From NCBI RefSeq assembly GCF_001022965.1, contig NZ_LECZ01000022.1, positions 124,001 to 188,000 of the forward strand: DNA of 64,000 nucleotides, given 5' to 3'. Below the pieces are notes generated by a model. The model saw only the letters and a list, made by a program, of their open reading frames with translations. It did no database searches and was not told where the DNA came from. Below are positions 8,433 through 15,969 of the stretch, one piece after another. This stretch comes from Enterobacter genomosp. O. GTDB lineage: Bacteria > Pseudomonadota > Gammaproteobacteria > Enterobacterales > Enterobacteriaceae. Within the stretch, counting starts at the first letter, position 1; each line of letters begins with the position of its first letter. The translations under genes were made by a program, and so were the position numbers.

Positions 8433-8440
8433 TGAAATGA

Positions 8441-8466
8441 AAAAGCCCCGGCGGGATGCCAGGGCT
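8441..8466 (-). terminator. Late-leader terminator (tR'-like)
   Basis: On the minus strand AGCCCTGGC-ATCCC-GCCGGGGCT forms a 9-bp stem (one T-G pair) and ends in T's. It lies about 85 bp past Q, where lambda has tR' just after the late promoter. It should stop late transcription until Q acts. Confidence 0.85.
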
Positions 8467-8550
8467 CATTTTACAAACTGGATAGTGACTATCATCATGC
8501 CGCCGATGTAATTTAGGCAGCATATCAAAGTAGACTCAAATATGGCTTAT
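8467..8550 (-). promoter_or_regulatory. Probable late promoter PR' region
   Basis: This gap between Q and the late-leader terminator is where lambdoid phages place PR' and the Q-binding site. On the minus strand a TTGAGT hexamer (8525-8530) is followed about 17-18 bases later by CTAAAT/TAAATT. The hexamers are only moderate matches, so the call rests mainly on position. Confidence 0.5.
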
Positions 8551-9240
8551 TTAATTGACTTTTGCAACACCCTGCTGCGAAAAAGTCGCCTTTTGTTGTG
8601 ATCGTGTTCTCACAGTGCAGAGAAGAGAATCGTCATCAAGACGCTTAAAGATGGCGCACATGGCCCGCCAGTAGTCGGCGTAGTTATGGCACCAGTTATC
8701 AGGTTTAACGCCGCACAGAGCCGCCAGGTCCTGATGCTGATACACATCCTTGCCCGCCAGCTCTGCCTTGACGTCTTGCGCCGCCAGCCATATCAGTTTC
8801 TTCAGACGCTCCATCGTCTTGCCGGCCACCTTCTTCGCGCCGAGGAGCTCCCGGAACTCAGCCCATGCCCACTGGGTGATCGCCACCTGGTACTCAAAGC
8901 AGATATTCTCGCTGTAGTTCCAGAGCAGCCATGCTTTCTGGTGGTCTTCCAGCGACAACACAGCGCGGCGCCAGGATGCGGTCACGAACTCAACCGGGCC
9001 CACCAGCGCGATTGATGAGCCCTTGGCGCGTGACTGGCTGCCACTCATCGGCGGGCCATCTGGGTTGACCATGCGCTGCTTATCCTTGTCGAATACTTTC
9101 TTCCGGCCCCGGCTGCGCGCCGTCGCGGTGAATTGCGCGTTCTCGGCGAAAGCTACCAGCTGCCCTTTCGTCGCCCCGCTCAGATCTGCGGTCGCCACAA
9201 TGAGCTGCTGACGTACGTATTCCAGTTGCTGACTGTTCAT
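8551..9240 (-). CDS. Late gene antiterminator Q
   Basis: The 229-residue protein (MNSQQLEYVRQQLIVATADLSG) belongs to the larger phage antitermination Q proteins. It is the last gene of the PR/nin operon, directly before a late leader with terminator, as Q is in lambda. It should bind the PR' region and modify polymerase to pass the terminators around the tRNA genes. A CGVKPDNWC segment near residue 179 may bind metal. Its ATG overlaps the preceding small gene by ATGA. Confidence 0.87.
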   Translation of the reverse strand: MNSQQLEYVRQQLIVATADLSGATKGQLVAFAENAQFTATARSRGRKKVFDKDKQRMVNPDGPPMSGSQSRAKGSSIALVGPVEFVTASWRRAVLSLEDHQKAWLLWNYSENICFEYQVAITQWAWAEFRELLGAKKVAGKTMERLKKLIWLAAQDVKAELAGKDVYQHQDLAALCGVKPDNWCHNYADYWRAMCAIFKRLDDDSLLCTVRTRSQQKATFSQQGVAKVN

Positions 9241-9353
9241 GCGGCTTCCTTATGTGGCTGTTTGGTTTTGGTCTGGCTGTGCTTTGCTACTGGCGGCAGG
9301 TTGGCGCGGTTGACGCTTTCAGCCTGGTATCGCAGGAAGTCGTTGTGATTCAT
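9237..9353 (-). CDS. Small nin-region protein (38 aa)
   Basis: ATG 9353 to TGA 9237 encodes MNHNDFLRYQAESVNRANLP and a basic tail (KTKTKQPHKEAA in part). Both ends overlap neighbours by ATGA (ninG before, Q after), which strongly suggests a translated gene despite its size. Not recognised. Confidence 0.6.
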   Translation of the reverse strand: MNHNDFLRYQAESVNRANLPPVAKHSQTKTKQPHKEAA

Positions 9354-9982
9354 GCGGCCTCCTGTCGGCGGGCCCGGCGTTTTTCCAGCGCTCGGGCTTT
9401 GCGTGTGAAAATGGATTTGATGCGCTGCAGGTATGGGATGTCGAACCGGCGGACAGAGTTATCGTTGTTTATCGCCTCAACTTTTTCGGCACCGATACGC
9501 TCAATGAGGCCCTGCTCGAAAGCCTTTTGCGCGCCGTCGCGATCCCGATTGCAATAAACGCACTGGGCAGCTGTATTGTGAAGGTTGAATGCAAGGTGCG
9601 CCGCGGCGCCGCGGGTGCGATAGTGGCCGCAGTCCATGGTTCCGCCAAACTTCTGCTCCGGCAGCCTGCCGCAGCTGATGCACGGCTTACCAGCATCCCT
9701 CAAACGGACGTAACGATTGAAAGCCGCCTGCGCCTCAGCTCTCCACTGCGGTTTCGTTTTTAGCGCCACCTTTCTCGCTTTCAGATCCCGGCGCTCAGCG
9801 CGTTCTTTTTCTTTGCGCTCCTTGATGCGCTTCGCCGCGGCTTTAACCCTCTCCTTTTCACGCTCTTCCATCGCGAGGATTGCGCCGTGCTCCGGGCTGC
9901 ACCAGCGGATCCGGATGTCGTGGAATTTCGGCAGGAAGTATTCACCGCATACTTTGCACTTACGGCGGGATGGTTTACGCAT
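9350..9982 (-). CDS. ninG: NinG recombination protein
   Basis: The 210-residue NinG (Rap) protein helps phage recombination by acting on branched DNA. Zinc-binding motifs are visible: CKVCGEYF...WCSPEH at residues 9-30, and CISCGR...CGHYRTRG...CVYCNRD in the second half. Between them lies a long basic helical region. The length matches lambda NinG (204). Confidence 0.93.
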   Translation of the reverse strand: MRKPSRRKCKVCGEYFLPKFHDIRIRWCSPEHGAILAMEEREKERVKAAAKRIKERKEKERAERRDLKARKVALKTKPQWRAEAQAAFNRYVRLRDAGKPCISCGRLPEQKFGGTMDCGHYRTRGAAAHLAFNLHNTAAQCVYCNRDRDGAQKAFEQGLIERIGAEKVEAINNDNSVRRFDIPYLQRIKSIFTRKARALEKRRARRQEAA

Positions 9983-10145
9983 GCTTCCTCCGTGCCGCGA
10001 GACGCAGCCATTTCTTATCCACCAGGCGGGCGGTGTAGTCCTTCAGGGTCGCGATGTCGGACGGCTTAACCGCTGGCTTACTTTTGCGGCGCGCCGGAAC
10101 GCGGAAGATTTCGTTGGTTATGACGCGTGCGAGAGGACTACCCAC
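9975..10145 (-). CDS. ninE: NinE-like small protein (GTG start)
   Basis: A 56-residue frame from GTG 10145 to TAA 9975 reads MGSPLARVITNEIFRVP, then KPSDIATLKDYTARLVDKKWLRLAARR. The C-terminal half matches lambda NinE in pattern (P.SDv.TfnYTA.lwD.rWLR.rAR). GGAGGG lies 6 bases before the GTG. It overlaps ninB by 8 bp and ninG by 8 bp. Function unknown. Confidence 0.8.
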   Translation of the reverse strand: MGSPLARVITNEIFRVPARRKSKPAVKPSDIATLKDYTARLVDKKWLRLAARRKHA

Positions 10146-10593
10146 GGGAAGCCCTCCACTCTTGTGCCCAGGCGATGCGCTTGCTGGATGCTTCGGAGAA
10201 CTTCACGCCGCGGTCGGTACCGAACCAGTAAATCGCCTCGATGACGTCGACCATGTAGCGCTTGCTGGATTTCGATGTGCTGACACCGAAATAAACGCGT
10301 CCGCCATTAATGCCCGGCGCGGATTTCTGCTCGCGTTCCGGGTCCTGCATCTGGCTTACCAGAACAGTGATCAGGTCTTTCCATTCCTTCGGCTCAAGCT
10401 TTTCGCCATGCCAAACAACCTGGGCAGACAGGTCTTTCAGCAGCGGCCACATAAGACGGTTTTGCTTATCGGTGCGCGTCTCTTCCCGGGCCTCGACCAC
10501 CATCGGCGCGCGAGGGTTTACCGGAATGGTGCGGATGAATGCTATGAGGTTGTCTTTAACGGTGTCGTTAACGATGCAGTAGTGCTGCTTCAT
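10138..10593 (-). CDS. ninB: NinB recombination protein
   Basis: The 151-residue NinB (Orf) is a single-strand DNA-binding recombination mediator that can replace RecFOR in Red recombination. Recognised by VEAREETRTDKQNRLMWPLLKDLS and the ending YMVDVIEAIYWFGTDRGVKF. The length is near lambda's 146. Start overlaps the upstream 31-codon gene by ATGA. Confidence 0.93.
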   Translation of the reverse strand: MKQHYCIVNDTVKDNLIAFIRTIPVNPRAPMVVEAREETRTDKQNRLMWPLLKDLSAQVVWHGEKLEPKEWKDLITVLVSQMQDPEREQKSAPGINGGRVYFGVSTSKSSKRYMVDVIEAIYWFGTDRGVKFSEASSKRIAWAQEWRASRG

Positions 10594-10685
10594 ACGCCAC
10601 CTCCGAGAGGTAACGCGGAATGCAGGAAATCGCAGGTGCCGATAGGCATCTGTGACAAGGTGAGGAGTTCAGATTGTGGTCGCAT
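10590..10685 (-). CDS. Putative 31-aa protein before ninB
   Basis: ATG 10685 to TGA 10590 reads MRPQSELLTLSQMPIGTCDF and ends in GGGV, with ATGA overlap to ninB. Its Shine-Dalgarno (AAGGGGA) is the loop, and its start codon the stem, of a perfect 9-bp hairpin. Overlap with ninB suggests translation; no family recognised. Confidence 0.5.
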   Translation of the reverse strand: MRPQSELLTLSQMPIGTCDFLHSALPLGGGV

Positions 10686-10741
10686 TTAAGTCCCCTTAAA
10701 TGCGCAGAAGTCACCGCCGGGTGTTCAGACCTGCGGTGACT
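10681..10741 (-). promoter_or_regulatory. Twin perfect hairpins at the start of the ninB transcript segment
   Basis: Two adjacent inverted repeats. At 10681-10704, CGCATTTAA and TTAAATGCG enclose a 6-base loop holding AAGGGGA-type Shine-Dalgarno sequence. At 10709-10741, AGTCACCGC and GCGGTGACT enclose 15 bases. No T run follows, so these look like translational or processing elements and not intrinsic terminators. Confidence 0.55.
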
Positions 10742-10768
10742 TAATTATGGCGGGTTGATTATGGAAAA

Positions 10769-10957
10769 TCAAAGTCTCTTTTGTTGTTGTGAGGCGTTGA
10801 TTGTGTCAACAACATGGAAAACATCTTCTTTGACATTCCAATAATCCCCACCAGTAACCTTTATGCAGGTATTTCCACCAAGGGCAGTTATCAGGATAAT
10901 GTGGTCAGAATTTATGAACACTGGGTTATTATTTAAATCAGTAAGTTGAATAATCAT
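10769..10957 (-). CDS. Small hypothetical protein, FlbD-like pattern (62 aa)
   Basis: The sequence MIIQLTDLNNNPVFINSDHI, followed by IKVTGGDYWNVKEDVFHVVDTI, resembles in pattern the short FlbD/flagellar-type domain (MI.LT.LN...v.N...I). No flagellar role is implied in a phage; the fold may simply be shared. GAGGGAAAT lies before the ATG. Expressed between the small-gene block and the hairpins. Confidence 0.55.
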   Translation of the reverse strand: MIIQLTDLNNNPVFINSDHIILITALGGNTCIKVTGGDYWNVKEDVFHVVDTINASQQQKRL

Positions 10958-11055
10958 ATTTCCCTCTCAAATGTGAACCTATTTTATACCATCATCCTGA
11001 GATTAATGGCCACAATGGCTGGTAAGCATGTCAAAATGCATTCAATTCGAATGGG

Positions 11056-11295
11056 TTAGGCGTTTTTGTATGCCTCAGGGAGGCGATATTGCTTAGCCAT
11101 CCAGTCATCACATTTCATTTCGGTGATGTATCCCGGAAGCTCGCCATGTTCGCAGTTTAAAAGCCACCACTGGTCCCCCATGCTTTGAGGAATAGCGCGT
11201 TCATACGTGATGCCAAGTTCGCGCATTACTTCTTGCGGGTGCCTGCTTTCACCAGCATAAGCAGCGCCCATACAGTCATAGCGTAAGTGTTTCAC
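11056..11295 (-). CDS. Hypothetical phage protein (79 aa)
   Basis: Not recognised. MKHLRYDCMGAAYAGESRHP followed by a Trp- and Cys-containing segment (QWWLLNCEHGELPGYI). ATG overlaps the DUF551 gene stop (11292-11295), so the two are coupled. Confidence 0.6.
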   Translation of the reverse strand: MKHLRYDCMGAAYAGESRHPQEVMRELGITYERAIPQSMGDQWWLLNCEHGELPGYITEMKCDDWMAKQYRLPEAYKNA

Positions 11296-11942
11296 GACTT
11301 CACCTCCTGCTGCGGTGCTGCTGGCAGTGGCATCCAGTGCGTAACACCTTCACGACCATGATAATCCCAAAATGGCCCGTTCTCTGGATCGCCGACTTCA
11401 ATTAGGCGGTCTGGGAGAATTTGCTCTGCTATGTATGCCAATGGTGAGTAAACATGAACCCATGTATAAATTTCCGGCATCCGCTCACTGCAAGCCACCC
11501 AACCATCCGGCAACTTGTAAGCCGTCGTTACAGGTTCGGCACCCTGAAGCATGGCGGCGCGGCTACCATTGACCATCTTCACGCCCAAGCGGATATCGTC
11601 AAACTGAAGGTCGCCTTTAATTTCCGCATGCCGGAAAGCGATCGACAGGAACTCTAAGCACTGCTCGTTTGTCCATTCAGGGACAGATACCGGCGCTGGC
11701 GGGGCGACGTATAGCGCAATGCATCCTTCGCCCTGCTCGGCATACACAGAGCATGATTCGATATGCCCTGACCTTAGGAGCTCAGCGTATTCAGCGTCGA
11801 CGTAGCCAACAGGCTCCGCTTCGAGCGATGCCAGCGCGATACGCGCCAGCTCACGAATTTCTTCACCATCAATCTCGTCGATGTCATCGCGGCCAGAAAT
11901 GTTAGCAAGCCATTCCAGGCGTTCTTTGGTAATAGTGCTCAT
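11292..11942 (-). CDS. DUF551 domain protein
   Basis: The 216-residue protein ends in a DUF551 domain, seen as DGWVACSERMPEIYTWVHVYS and, near the C-terminus, GVTHWMPLPAAPQ. The N-terminal 100 residues (LEWLANISGRDDIDEIDGEEIREL) are common in enterobacterial prophage accessory proteins. Function unknown; these proteins vary in domain content between phages. Start overlaps the previous gene by 4 bp. Confidence 0.8.
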   Translation of the reverse strand: MSTITKERLEWLANISGRDDIDEIDGEEIRELARIALASLEAEPVGYVDAEYAELLRSGHIESCSVYAEQGEGCIALYVAPPAPVSVPEWTNEQCLEFLSIAFRHAEIKGDLQFDDIRLGVKMVNGSRAAMLQGAEPVTTAYKLPDGWVACSERMPEIYTWVHVYSPLAYIAEQILPDRLIEVGDPENGPFWDYHGREGVTHWMPLPAAPQQEVKS

Positions 11943-12211
11943 GGGCGAATCTCCGTTCTGCCGCCAAGTAAACGGATTGCCACTCTTTCCCGCAAACTAA
12001 GCGGTCGATGATGCCCGCGAGCATTAACGATTTCAGGCTTTCCGTTCGTCGGATAATTAACCCTGACCGATTGACCATCCAGAGCGTGAGAGGCTTCAAG
12101 CAGTGCGGACTTTAAGTGCGCAGGGCACTTTTTCTGCACCTTATCGCCGTCAGAAATGACATCTGCAATGCCCTGAAGCATGCTCGCTAAATTGCTGAGA
12201 TAATTTTTCAC
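11939..12211 (-). CDS. Hypothetical phage protein (90 aa)
   Basis: Not recognised. Begins MKNYLSNLASMLQGIADVIS, moderately basic, ends GGRTEIRP. It overlaps DUF551 by 4 bp and follows the zinc-ribbon gene by 2 bp, in a tight same-strand block of small genes. Confidence 0.55.
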   Translation of the reverse strand: MKNYLSNLASMLQGIADVISDGDKVQKKCPAHLKSALLEASHALDGQSVRVNYPTNGKPEIVNARGHHRPLSLRERVAIRLLGGRTEIRP

Positions 12212-12213
12212 GT

Positions 12214-12690
12214 TTACTCTCCTTTACCGGCTGCGGCTGCAAGTTTCTCTTCGGTCTCTTTGAGCCTCTCAAGGCGAATAACCATGCCATGAATAACAAC
12301 TGGCACCTGGTTATCAACGAGGTCGCAAGGAACCTTCAATTCACGTTTCCACTCGCGCATTAGGGCGTTACGCTGTTCTGCGACAGAAACAATGGCTTCG
12401 AGGCGATTGATTCTGTTGTCTTTGGCTTCCAGCTCATCCAGCAGCGCCTCGATACGCTTCTGCTGATAGTTCCATGCATTCACAACTTCAGAGCCAACCA
12501 GGCCCAGATCGAAAATTTCGCAATCTTCTGCATTGCAGTGCGGGCAGTAACAATCCGCTTCACCATCGGGTGAATGCAATACGCGGAGCTTGCTGGATGG
12601 CATGACCTGCCCACAATAGCCGCACTCAGCCAGATAAAATGAACCTTCAACGCTCTGACCGCGGAAAGTCTGTTTGTCGATGTTGCTCAT
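12214..12690 (-). CDS. Hypothetical zinc-ribbon protein (158 aa)
   Basis: Cys23/Cys26 (ECGYCGQ) and Cys47, 49, 52 and 57 (CYCPHCNAEDC) suggest a zinc ribbon in the first 60 residues. Residues 75-110 (QKRIEALLDELEAKDNRINRLE) form a likely coiled coil. Such proteins occur in the variable early block of lambdoid phages, where they are often of the ead/Ea22 type. Role unknown. Confidence 0.6.
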   Translation of the reverse strand: MSNIDKQTFRGQSVEGSFYLAECGYCGQVMPSSKLRVLHSPDGEADCYCPHCNAEDCEIFDLGLVGSEVVNAWNYQQKRIEALLDELEAKDNRINRLEAIVSVAEQRNALMREWKRELKVPCDLVDNQVPVVIHGMVIRLERLKETEEKLAAAAGKGE

Positions 12691-12890
12691 TGTGCGGCCT
12701 CACGCTTCTGCTTGTTGTATACGGCCCAGCTCAGAGCATCGAGCTTGTCACGGCCTGCTTTGTCGTACATGTGGATGCCATCGCTGCAGGCGTGCTCTTG
12801 CTTCACCTGCTCTTCGAGGGTGCTTATCTCTTCGTAAGACAGAGTCGCCAGCTTGAGGCGATTCCAGCCGAAGTTACGGATGCGTGTCAT
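12687..12890 (-). CDS. Hypothetical phage protein (67 aa)
   Basis: Not recognised. MTRIRNFGWNRLKLATLSYE, with CSDGIHMYDKAGRDKLDALSW in the middle. ATGA overlaps on both sides place it inside a translationally coupled chain. Confidence 0.6.
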   Translation of the reverse strand: MTRIRNFGWNRLKLATLSYEEISTLEEQVKQEHACSDGIHMYDKAGRDKLDALSWAVYNKQKREAAQ

Positions 12891-13423
12891 GACTGCACTC
12901 CTTTGCGAAGCTGGTACGCAACCATCGCGCAGATATTTGGAGCATCTGAGAAATCATCGCCATCGGATATAACCAGCTGGCGCACGCACTCGTCGGCACC
13001 CTGCGCACGCACTTCAGCCATGAAAGCATCGGTGGCTGGGGTTTCAATGCCTTTATCAACAGCAAGCAGAACGGATTTGATAACCTCTTCCTGGTTCCCA
13101 ACCCATGACCATGCGACTGAATGCCCCTGATTGTCTCCTGTAGCGTCATGCTCAATTACTGCGGTGTCGCCAAATGCATCCGTCCACTCACTCGGGATAT
13201 CTGATGGGCGTAACGCAGCCTTCAGCCCCGCATTCTCCGCAGCCAGCTTATCAACCTGCATCTGCAGATTCTCGATAGTCGCATCAGCAGCACGGAACTC
13301 GCGCTGAGACTCTGCAAGCTTCAGTTCGTTCTCAATCGCAACCTGGTAAAGCTCTTCAAGTTGAGGCATTGAGGCCAGAAGGCCGTTGCGCTTAATCATT
13401 TCGACCAATTTTTTAATGCTCAT
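12887..13423 (-). CDS. ead/Ea22-like phage protein
   Basis: Start set at ATG 13423 (MSIKKLVEMIKRNGLLASMP), which has GGGGAGGG just upstream; a longer frame exists but its extra 74 residues look non-coding. The 178-residue protein has a coiled coil (IENLQMQVDKLAAENAGLKAAL) and a C-terminal VRAQGADECVRQ segment typical of ead/Ea22-like proteins. Function unknown; common in variable regions of lambdoid prophages. Confidence 0.75.
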   Translation of the reverse strand: MSIKKLVEMIKRNGLLASMPQLEELYQVAIENELKLAESQREFRAADATIENLQMQVDKLAAENAGLKAALRPSDIPSEWTDAFGDTAVIEHDATGDNQGHSVAWSWVGNQEEVIKSVLLAVDKGIETPATDAFMAEVRAQGADECVRQLVISDGDDFSDAPNICAMVAYQLRKGVQS

Positions 13424-13719
13424 ATCCCTACCCTCCCCCAAACCATCAATACTCGCTTCATCGCCACGCTGTTGCGGCACTCCTGAAATATTCCGTTGGT
13501 GCAGCTGCGCGCGGTGCCGTCCTGCTCTTCCGGCGTTGCCAGGCGATAAGTCACCGTTCGCCAGACCTTGCTCACCCGGACAATCTTGCGGGCCCGCTCC
13601 AGATCGATGGCGTTCTTCGTGATGCAGTTGATGGTCATGCCACACTCTGTGGCTACATCCTTCGCAGTGAAGGTCCGGTGCGTTTCGAGATAACGCAGAA
13701 TTGCCTGTTTGCCTTTCAT
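13420..13719 (-). CDS. ren: Ren-like protein
   Basis: The 99-residue protein aligns along its length with lambda Ren: MKGKQAILRYLETHRTFTAKDVA, then KVWRTVTYRLATPEEQDG, and ...FQECRNSVAMKRVLMVWG near the end. Lambda Ren protects against Rex-mediated exclusion and lies directly after P, as here. The N-terminal half resembles a winged helix. Confidence 0.88.
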   Translation of the reverse strand: MKGKQAILRYLETHRTFTAKDVATECGMTINCITKNAIDLERARKIVRVSKVWRTVTYRLATPEEQDGTARSCTNGIFQECRNSVAMKRVLMVWGRVGI

Positions 13720-13720
13720 G

Positions 13721-14410
13721 TCACACCATCCCGTTTGCTTTGTTGCGTTGATATTGGGCTTTCAACATCTCTGCCGGAGTTGGTCCGCGCGGTGCTGCAG
13801 GTGCGGCGATCGCCCGGCGCACTGGTGGCACTGGTTTTCCGTCCAGAACGCGCCGCTCCCACATAGCCAGCAGTTCGTTAGCTTCACGAATCAGCTCAGA
13901 CTGGGTTAACTGGCGCTCAGTGCTGCGGTGGCGCAGTTCAACGCAGATGTGATACATGACCGGCTGCGACCATGGGAAAAGCTCGCTTGACGAAAACTCA
14001 AACGCGCGGTTTCGCCAGTCCCAGTACTCAACAATGACCTCGTCTACGGTAATCCCCAGCGCGCCGCCGCTCTGTTTGCACCAGGCTACGAACTGGCCCG
14101 GCGACGGCAGGAATGGACGCTCCTGGCGACGGGCTACACGCATACCTGCGGCGACCTGGTCCAGTGAGTGAATACCGTTTTCCTGGAAAGCCAGCAGCCA
14201 CTGACGGCGGAATTCGTTCAGCTCGGCCTGCGTTCGGAAGTTAGCCATGCTGGCCGGGAAAGCCGCCCGAAGCTGGTTAAACAGCTCGTTGAAAATCTGC
14301 GCCGTTTGTTCGACCTGCGGTCGCTCCTGGTACTGCTCTGGCAGGTTGTGGGCCATGCGGCTCATCTGCTCGCGGTCGTGGTTACGCATCTGCTCTGCAA
14401 GAGATTTCAT
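13721..14410 (-). CDS. Replication protein P (helicase loader)
   Basis: The 229-residue lambda P homologue recruits host DnaB to O bound at the origin. Recognised by RTQAELNEFRRQWLLAFQENGI, GMRVARRQERPFLPSPGQFVAWC and the C-terminal TPAEMLKAQYQRNK. Length is close to lambda P (233). Its start overlaps O by 4 bp. Confidence 0.92.
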   Translation of the reverse strand: MKSLAEQMRNHDREQMSRMAHNLPEQYQERPQVEQTAQIFNELFNQLRAAFPASMANFRTQAELNEFRRQWLLAFQENGIHSLDQVAAGMRVARRQERPFLPSPGQFVAWCKQSGGALGITVDEVIVEYWDWRNRAFEFSSSELFPWSQPVMYHICVELRHRSTERQLTQSELIREANELLAMWERRVLDGKPVPPVRRAIAAPAAPRGPTPAEMLKAQYQRNKANGMV

Positions 14411-15273
14411 CGAATCACCCCATAAGCCCAGTCAGTGTTGTTGAAGTCCAGATCCGGCCTAACAGCCGGTTTGCCGCGTGCCGCCGCTTGCTTGTTCTGA
14501 TAACTCAGCTTCTGGCTGGCAGTGATAAACCAATTTTTTGGCTTCTCATGCGTGAACTCGATATCCAGCTTCTGAAGTTCGTAATTCAGGTCTATCAGCG
14601 GGTACAGTTTTAACCATGCCTGGTAGTCCTTGTGGTTCAGCCGAACGATCTGGCCCTCGAATGCGTACCGACTCGATATTTCATGAATATCCGCATTGGC
14701 CTCTTCGCAAGACGCGTCAGCGGCTTGGGTGTTAACCAAGGAATCAGGATCAGGGATAGGGGAATCAGGAATCAGGTTAAGGGAATCAGCAGGATTTAAA
14801 CTATTCTGAACCTGTTCTTGCACCTTACTAGCACAGTGCTTTTCTTGTGCTCCATTATTTTCAATGACTTGAGGCTTTCCCTCTTCTTCCTTTTCCTCTT
14901 TTGCATCTGAATTGCACTGTTCTTGTTCGGTGCAATTTTGGTTCTGAGAAGGTTCTGGTATCTCACTTGCCGCTTCTTTGCAGTGCGGGTTCTGGTGCTT
15001 TTTCCAGTTAGAAACTTGAATGTAGGAATCGCCATTCACCTGGTAGCGATTGATGAATTTATGCTGATGCAGCTGCTGCAATAAAGCGTCACAGTCGACA
15101 TCATCAAAAGGCAGCACCATGGCTTTAATTTTCTTAGGGCGGTCATCCAGGCGACCCTCTTTATCGGCGATAGTCCACAGACCAGCGAAGAGAATGCGCG
15201 CCAGCGGCTGACATTCTGCAAGCTCGTCGTTCGTGAAAAAGCCTGGCTTGATGTTTCGTGAGCGAGCCATCAA
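14407..15273 (-). CDS. Replication initiator O-like protein
   Basis: The 288-residue protein starts MMARSRNIKPGFFTNDELAEC, a winged-helix replication-initiation domain common in lambdoid and DnaT-like replication genes (LARILFAGLWTIADKEGRLDDRP). A low-complexity middle (residues about 105-185) is encoded by the iteron-bearing DNA. The C-terminal part (WLKLYPLIDLNYELQKLDIEF) probably contacts P. It is followed by P with ATGA overlap, the lambda O-P order. Confidence 0.88.
   Translation of the reverse strand: MMARSRNIKPGFFTNDELAECQPLARILFAGLWTIADKEGRLDDRPKKIKAMVLPFDDVDCDALLQQLHQHKFINRYQVNGDSYIQVSNWKKHQNPHCKEAASEIPEPSQNQNCTEQEQCNSDAKEEKEEEGKPQVIENNGAQEKHCASKVQEQVQNSLNPADSLNLIPDSPIPDPDSLVNTQAADASCEEANADIHEISSRYAFEGQIVRLNHKDYQAWLKLYPLIDLNYELQKLDIEFTHEKPKNWFITASQKLSYQNKQAAARGKPAVRPDLDFNNTDWAYGVIR
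14740..14802. repeat. Iterons, probable phage replication origin inside O
   Basis: GGAATCAG starts at 14740, 14761 and 14782, an exact 21-bp period. The first two copies are followed by a second ATCAGG. An AT-rich stretch (TTTAAACTATT) adjoins at 14794. Lambda also has its origin as direct repeats inside O, so these are probably O-binding sites. In the protein they encode only a Pro/Asp/Ser-rich linker. Confidence 0.7.
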
Positions 15274-15962
15274 AATCCTCCTGGTTTCTGCGGACCATAC
15301 ACACCCGCAGCTTCTTGGGATGCAATGTATGCTTCGCGATGTTGAATGTACTCACGGACGACAGGTATTCCCCTCCCATCCATAAACGCTAACGAGCAAC
15401 CACCCCTATTGACGAGGTGCAGGTATTCCCTTCCAATTTCTACCAATCTTTTTGTTGCCGCGTACTGGCAGCCGAAAACTGATATATCGAGATCCTCAAA
15501 CAGTTCTTGCAAAGAGAAGGGTTCGCTCTGCTCAATACAAATAACGTCATAAGAATCAGCAAGTTCCTCTATCGTGGCGCTACGGCTGATTAAACCGATG
15601 GCATCAGCTGCTTCAGCGATTTCTTCTTCAGTGCATCTGAAAAACTCACGACCAGGATTGATTCGGCAGTTGGACAGGTATTGATGAAACTCCTGTTCAT
15701 GGCCTCTCGGGTTATCGGAAAAGTAGGCGCTATGGACTTCAAATGGCGCCGGTATGCCAGTGCCCTGTGAAATCTGAGCAGCACGCATTTCAGGCTCATT
15801 TACTGTCATTCCTATTTTGAAGATTCCCGGCATGTATGGATTTTTGAGCGCGTAAATCCACCCTTGAGATCTGAGGCCGCTAGGAAGATCAAGATGCTTA
15901 ACCTTCTCTTTCTCCAGGTTGAGCGGCAAAAACATCGTGTTATGCATCAATTTCTCTGCCAT
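15270..15962 (-). CDS. GIY-YIG nuclease-like protein (T5orf172/MUG113 type)
   Basis: Start chosen at ATG 15962 (MAEKLMHNTMFLPLNLEKEK), with CGGGAG upstream; 230 residues. Residues 33-60 hold WIYALKNPYMPGIFKIGMT, the GIY-YIG core of the T5orf172/MUG113 branch (GxIYxL...KIGxT), followed by RAAQISQGTGIPAPF. The rest of the protein is not recognised. It ends with ATGA overlap into O, so replication and this nuclease are coupled. A DNA nicking or regulatory role is inferred only from family. Confidence 0.82.
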   Translation of the reverse strand: MAEKLMHNTMFLPLNLEKEKVKHLDLPSGLRSQGWIYALKNPYMPGIFKIGMTVNEPEMRAAQISQGTGIPAPFEVHSAYFSDNPRGHEQEFHQYLSNCRINPGREFFRCTEEEIAEAADAIGLISRSATIEELADSYDVICIEQSEPFSLQELFEDLDISVFGCQYAATKRLVEIGREYLHLVNRGGCSLAFMDGRGIPVVREYIQHREAYIASQEAAGVYGPQKPGGF

Positions 15963-15969
15963 AATTACT

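Noticed and set aside
13424..13645. N-terminal extension of the ead/Ea22-like protein
   Set aside because: The extra 74 residues overlap ren in another frame and look non-coding; a strong ribosome site marks the internal ATG at 13423.
14740..14802. CRISPR array
   Set aside because: Repeats are only 8-9 bases with 21-bp period and lie inside a coding gene in an origin position; no cas genes.
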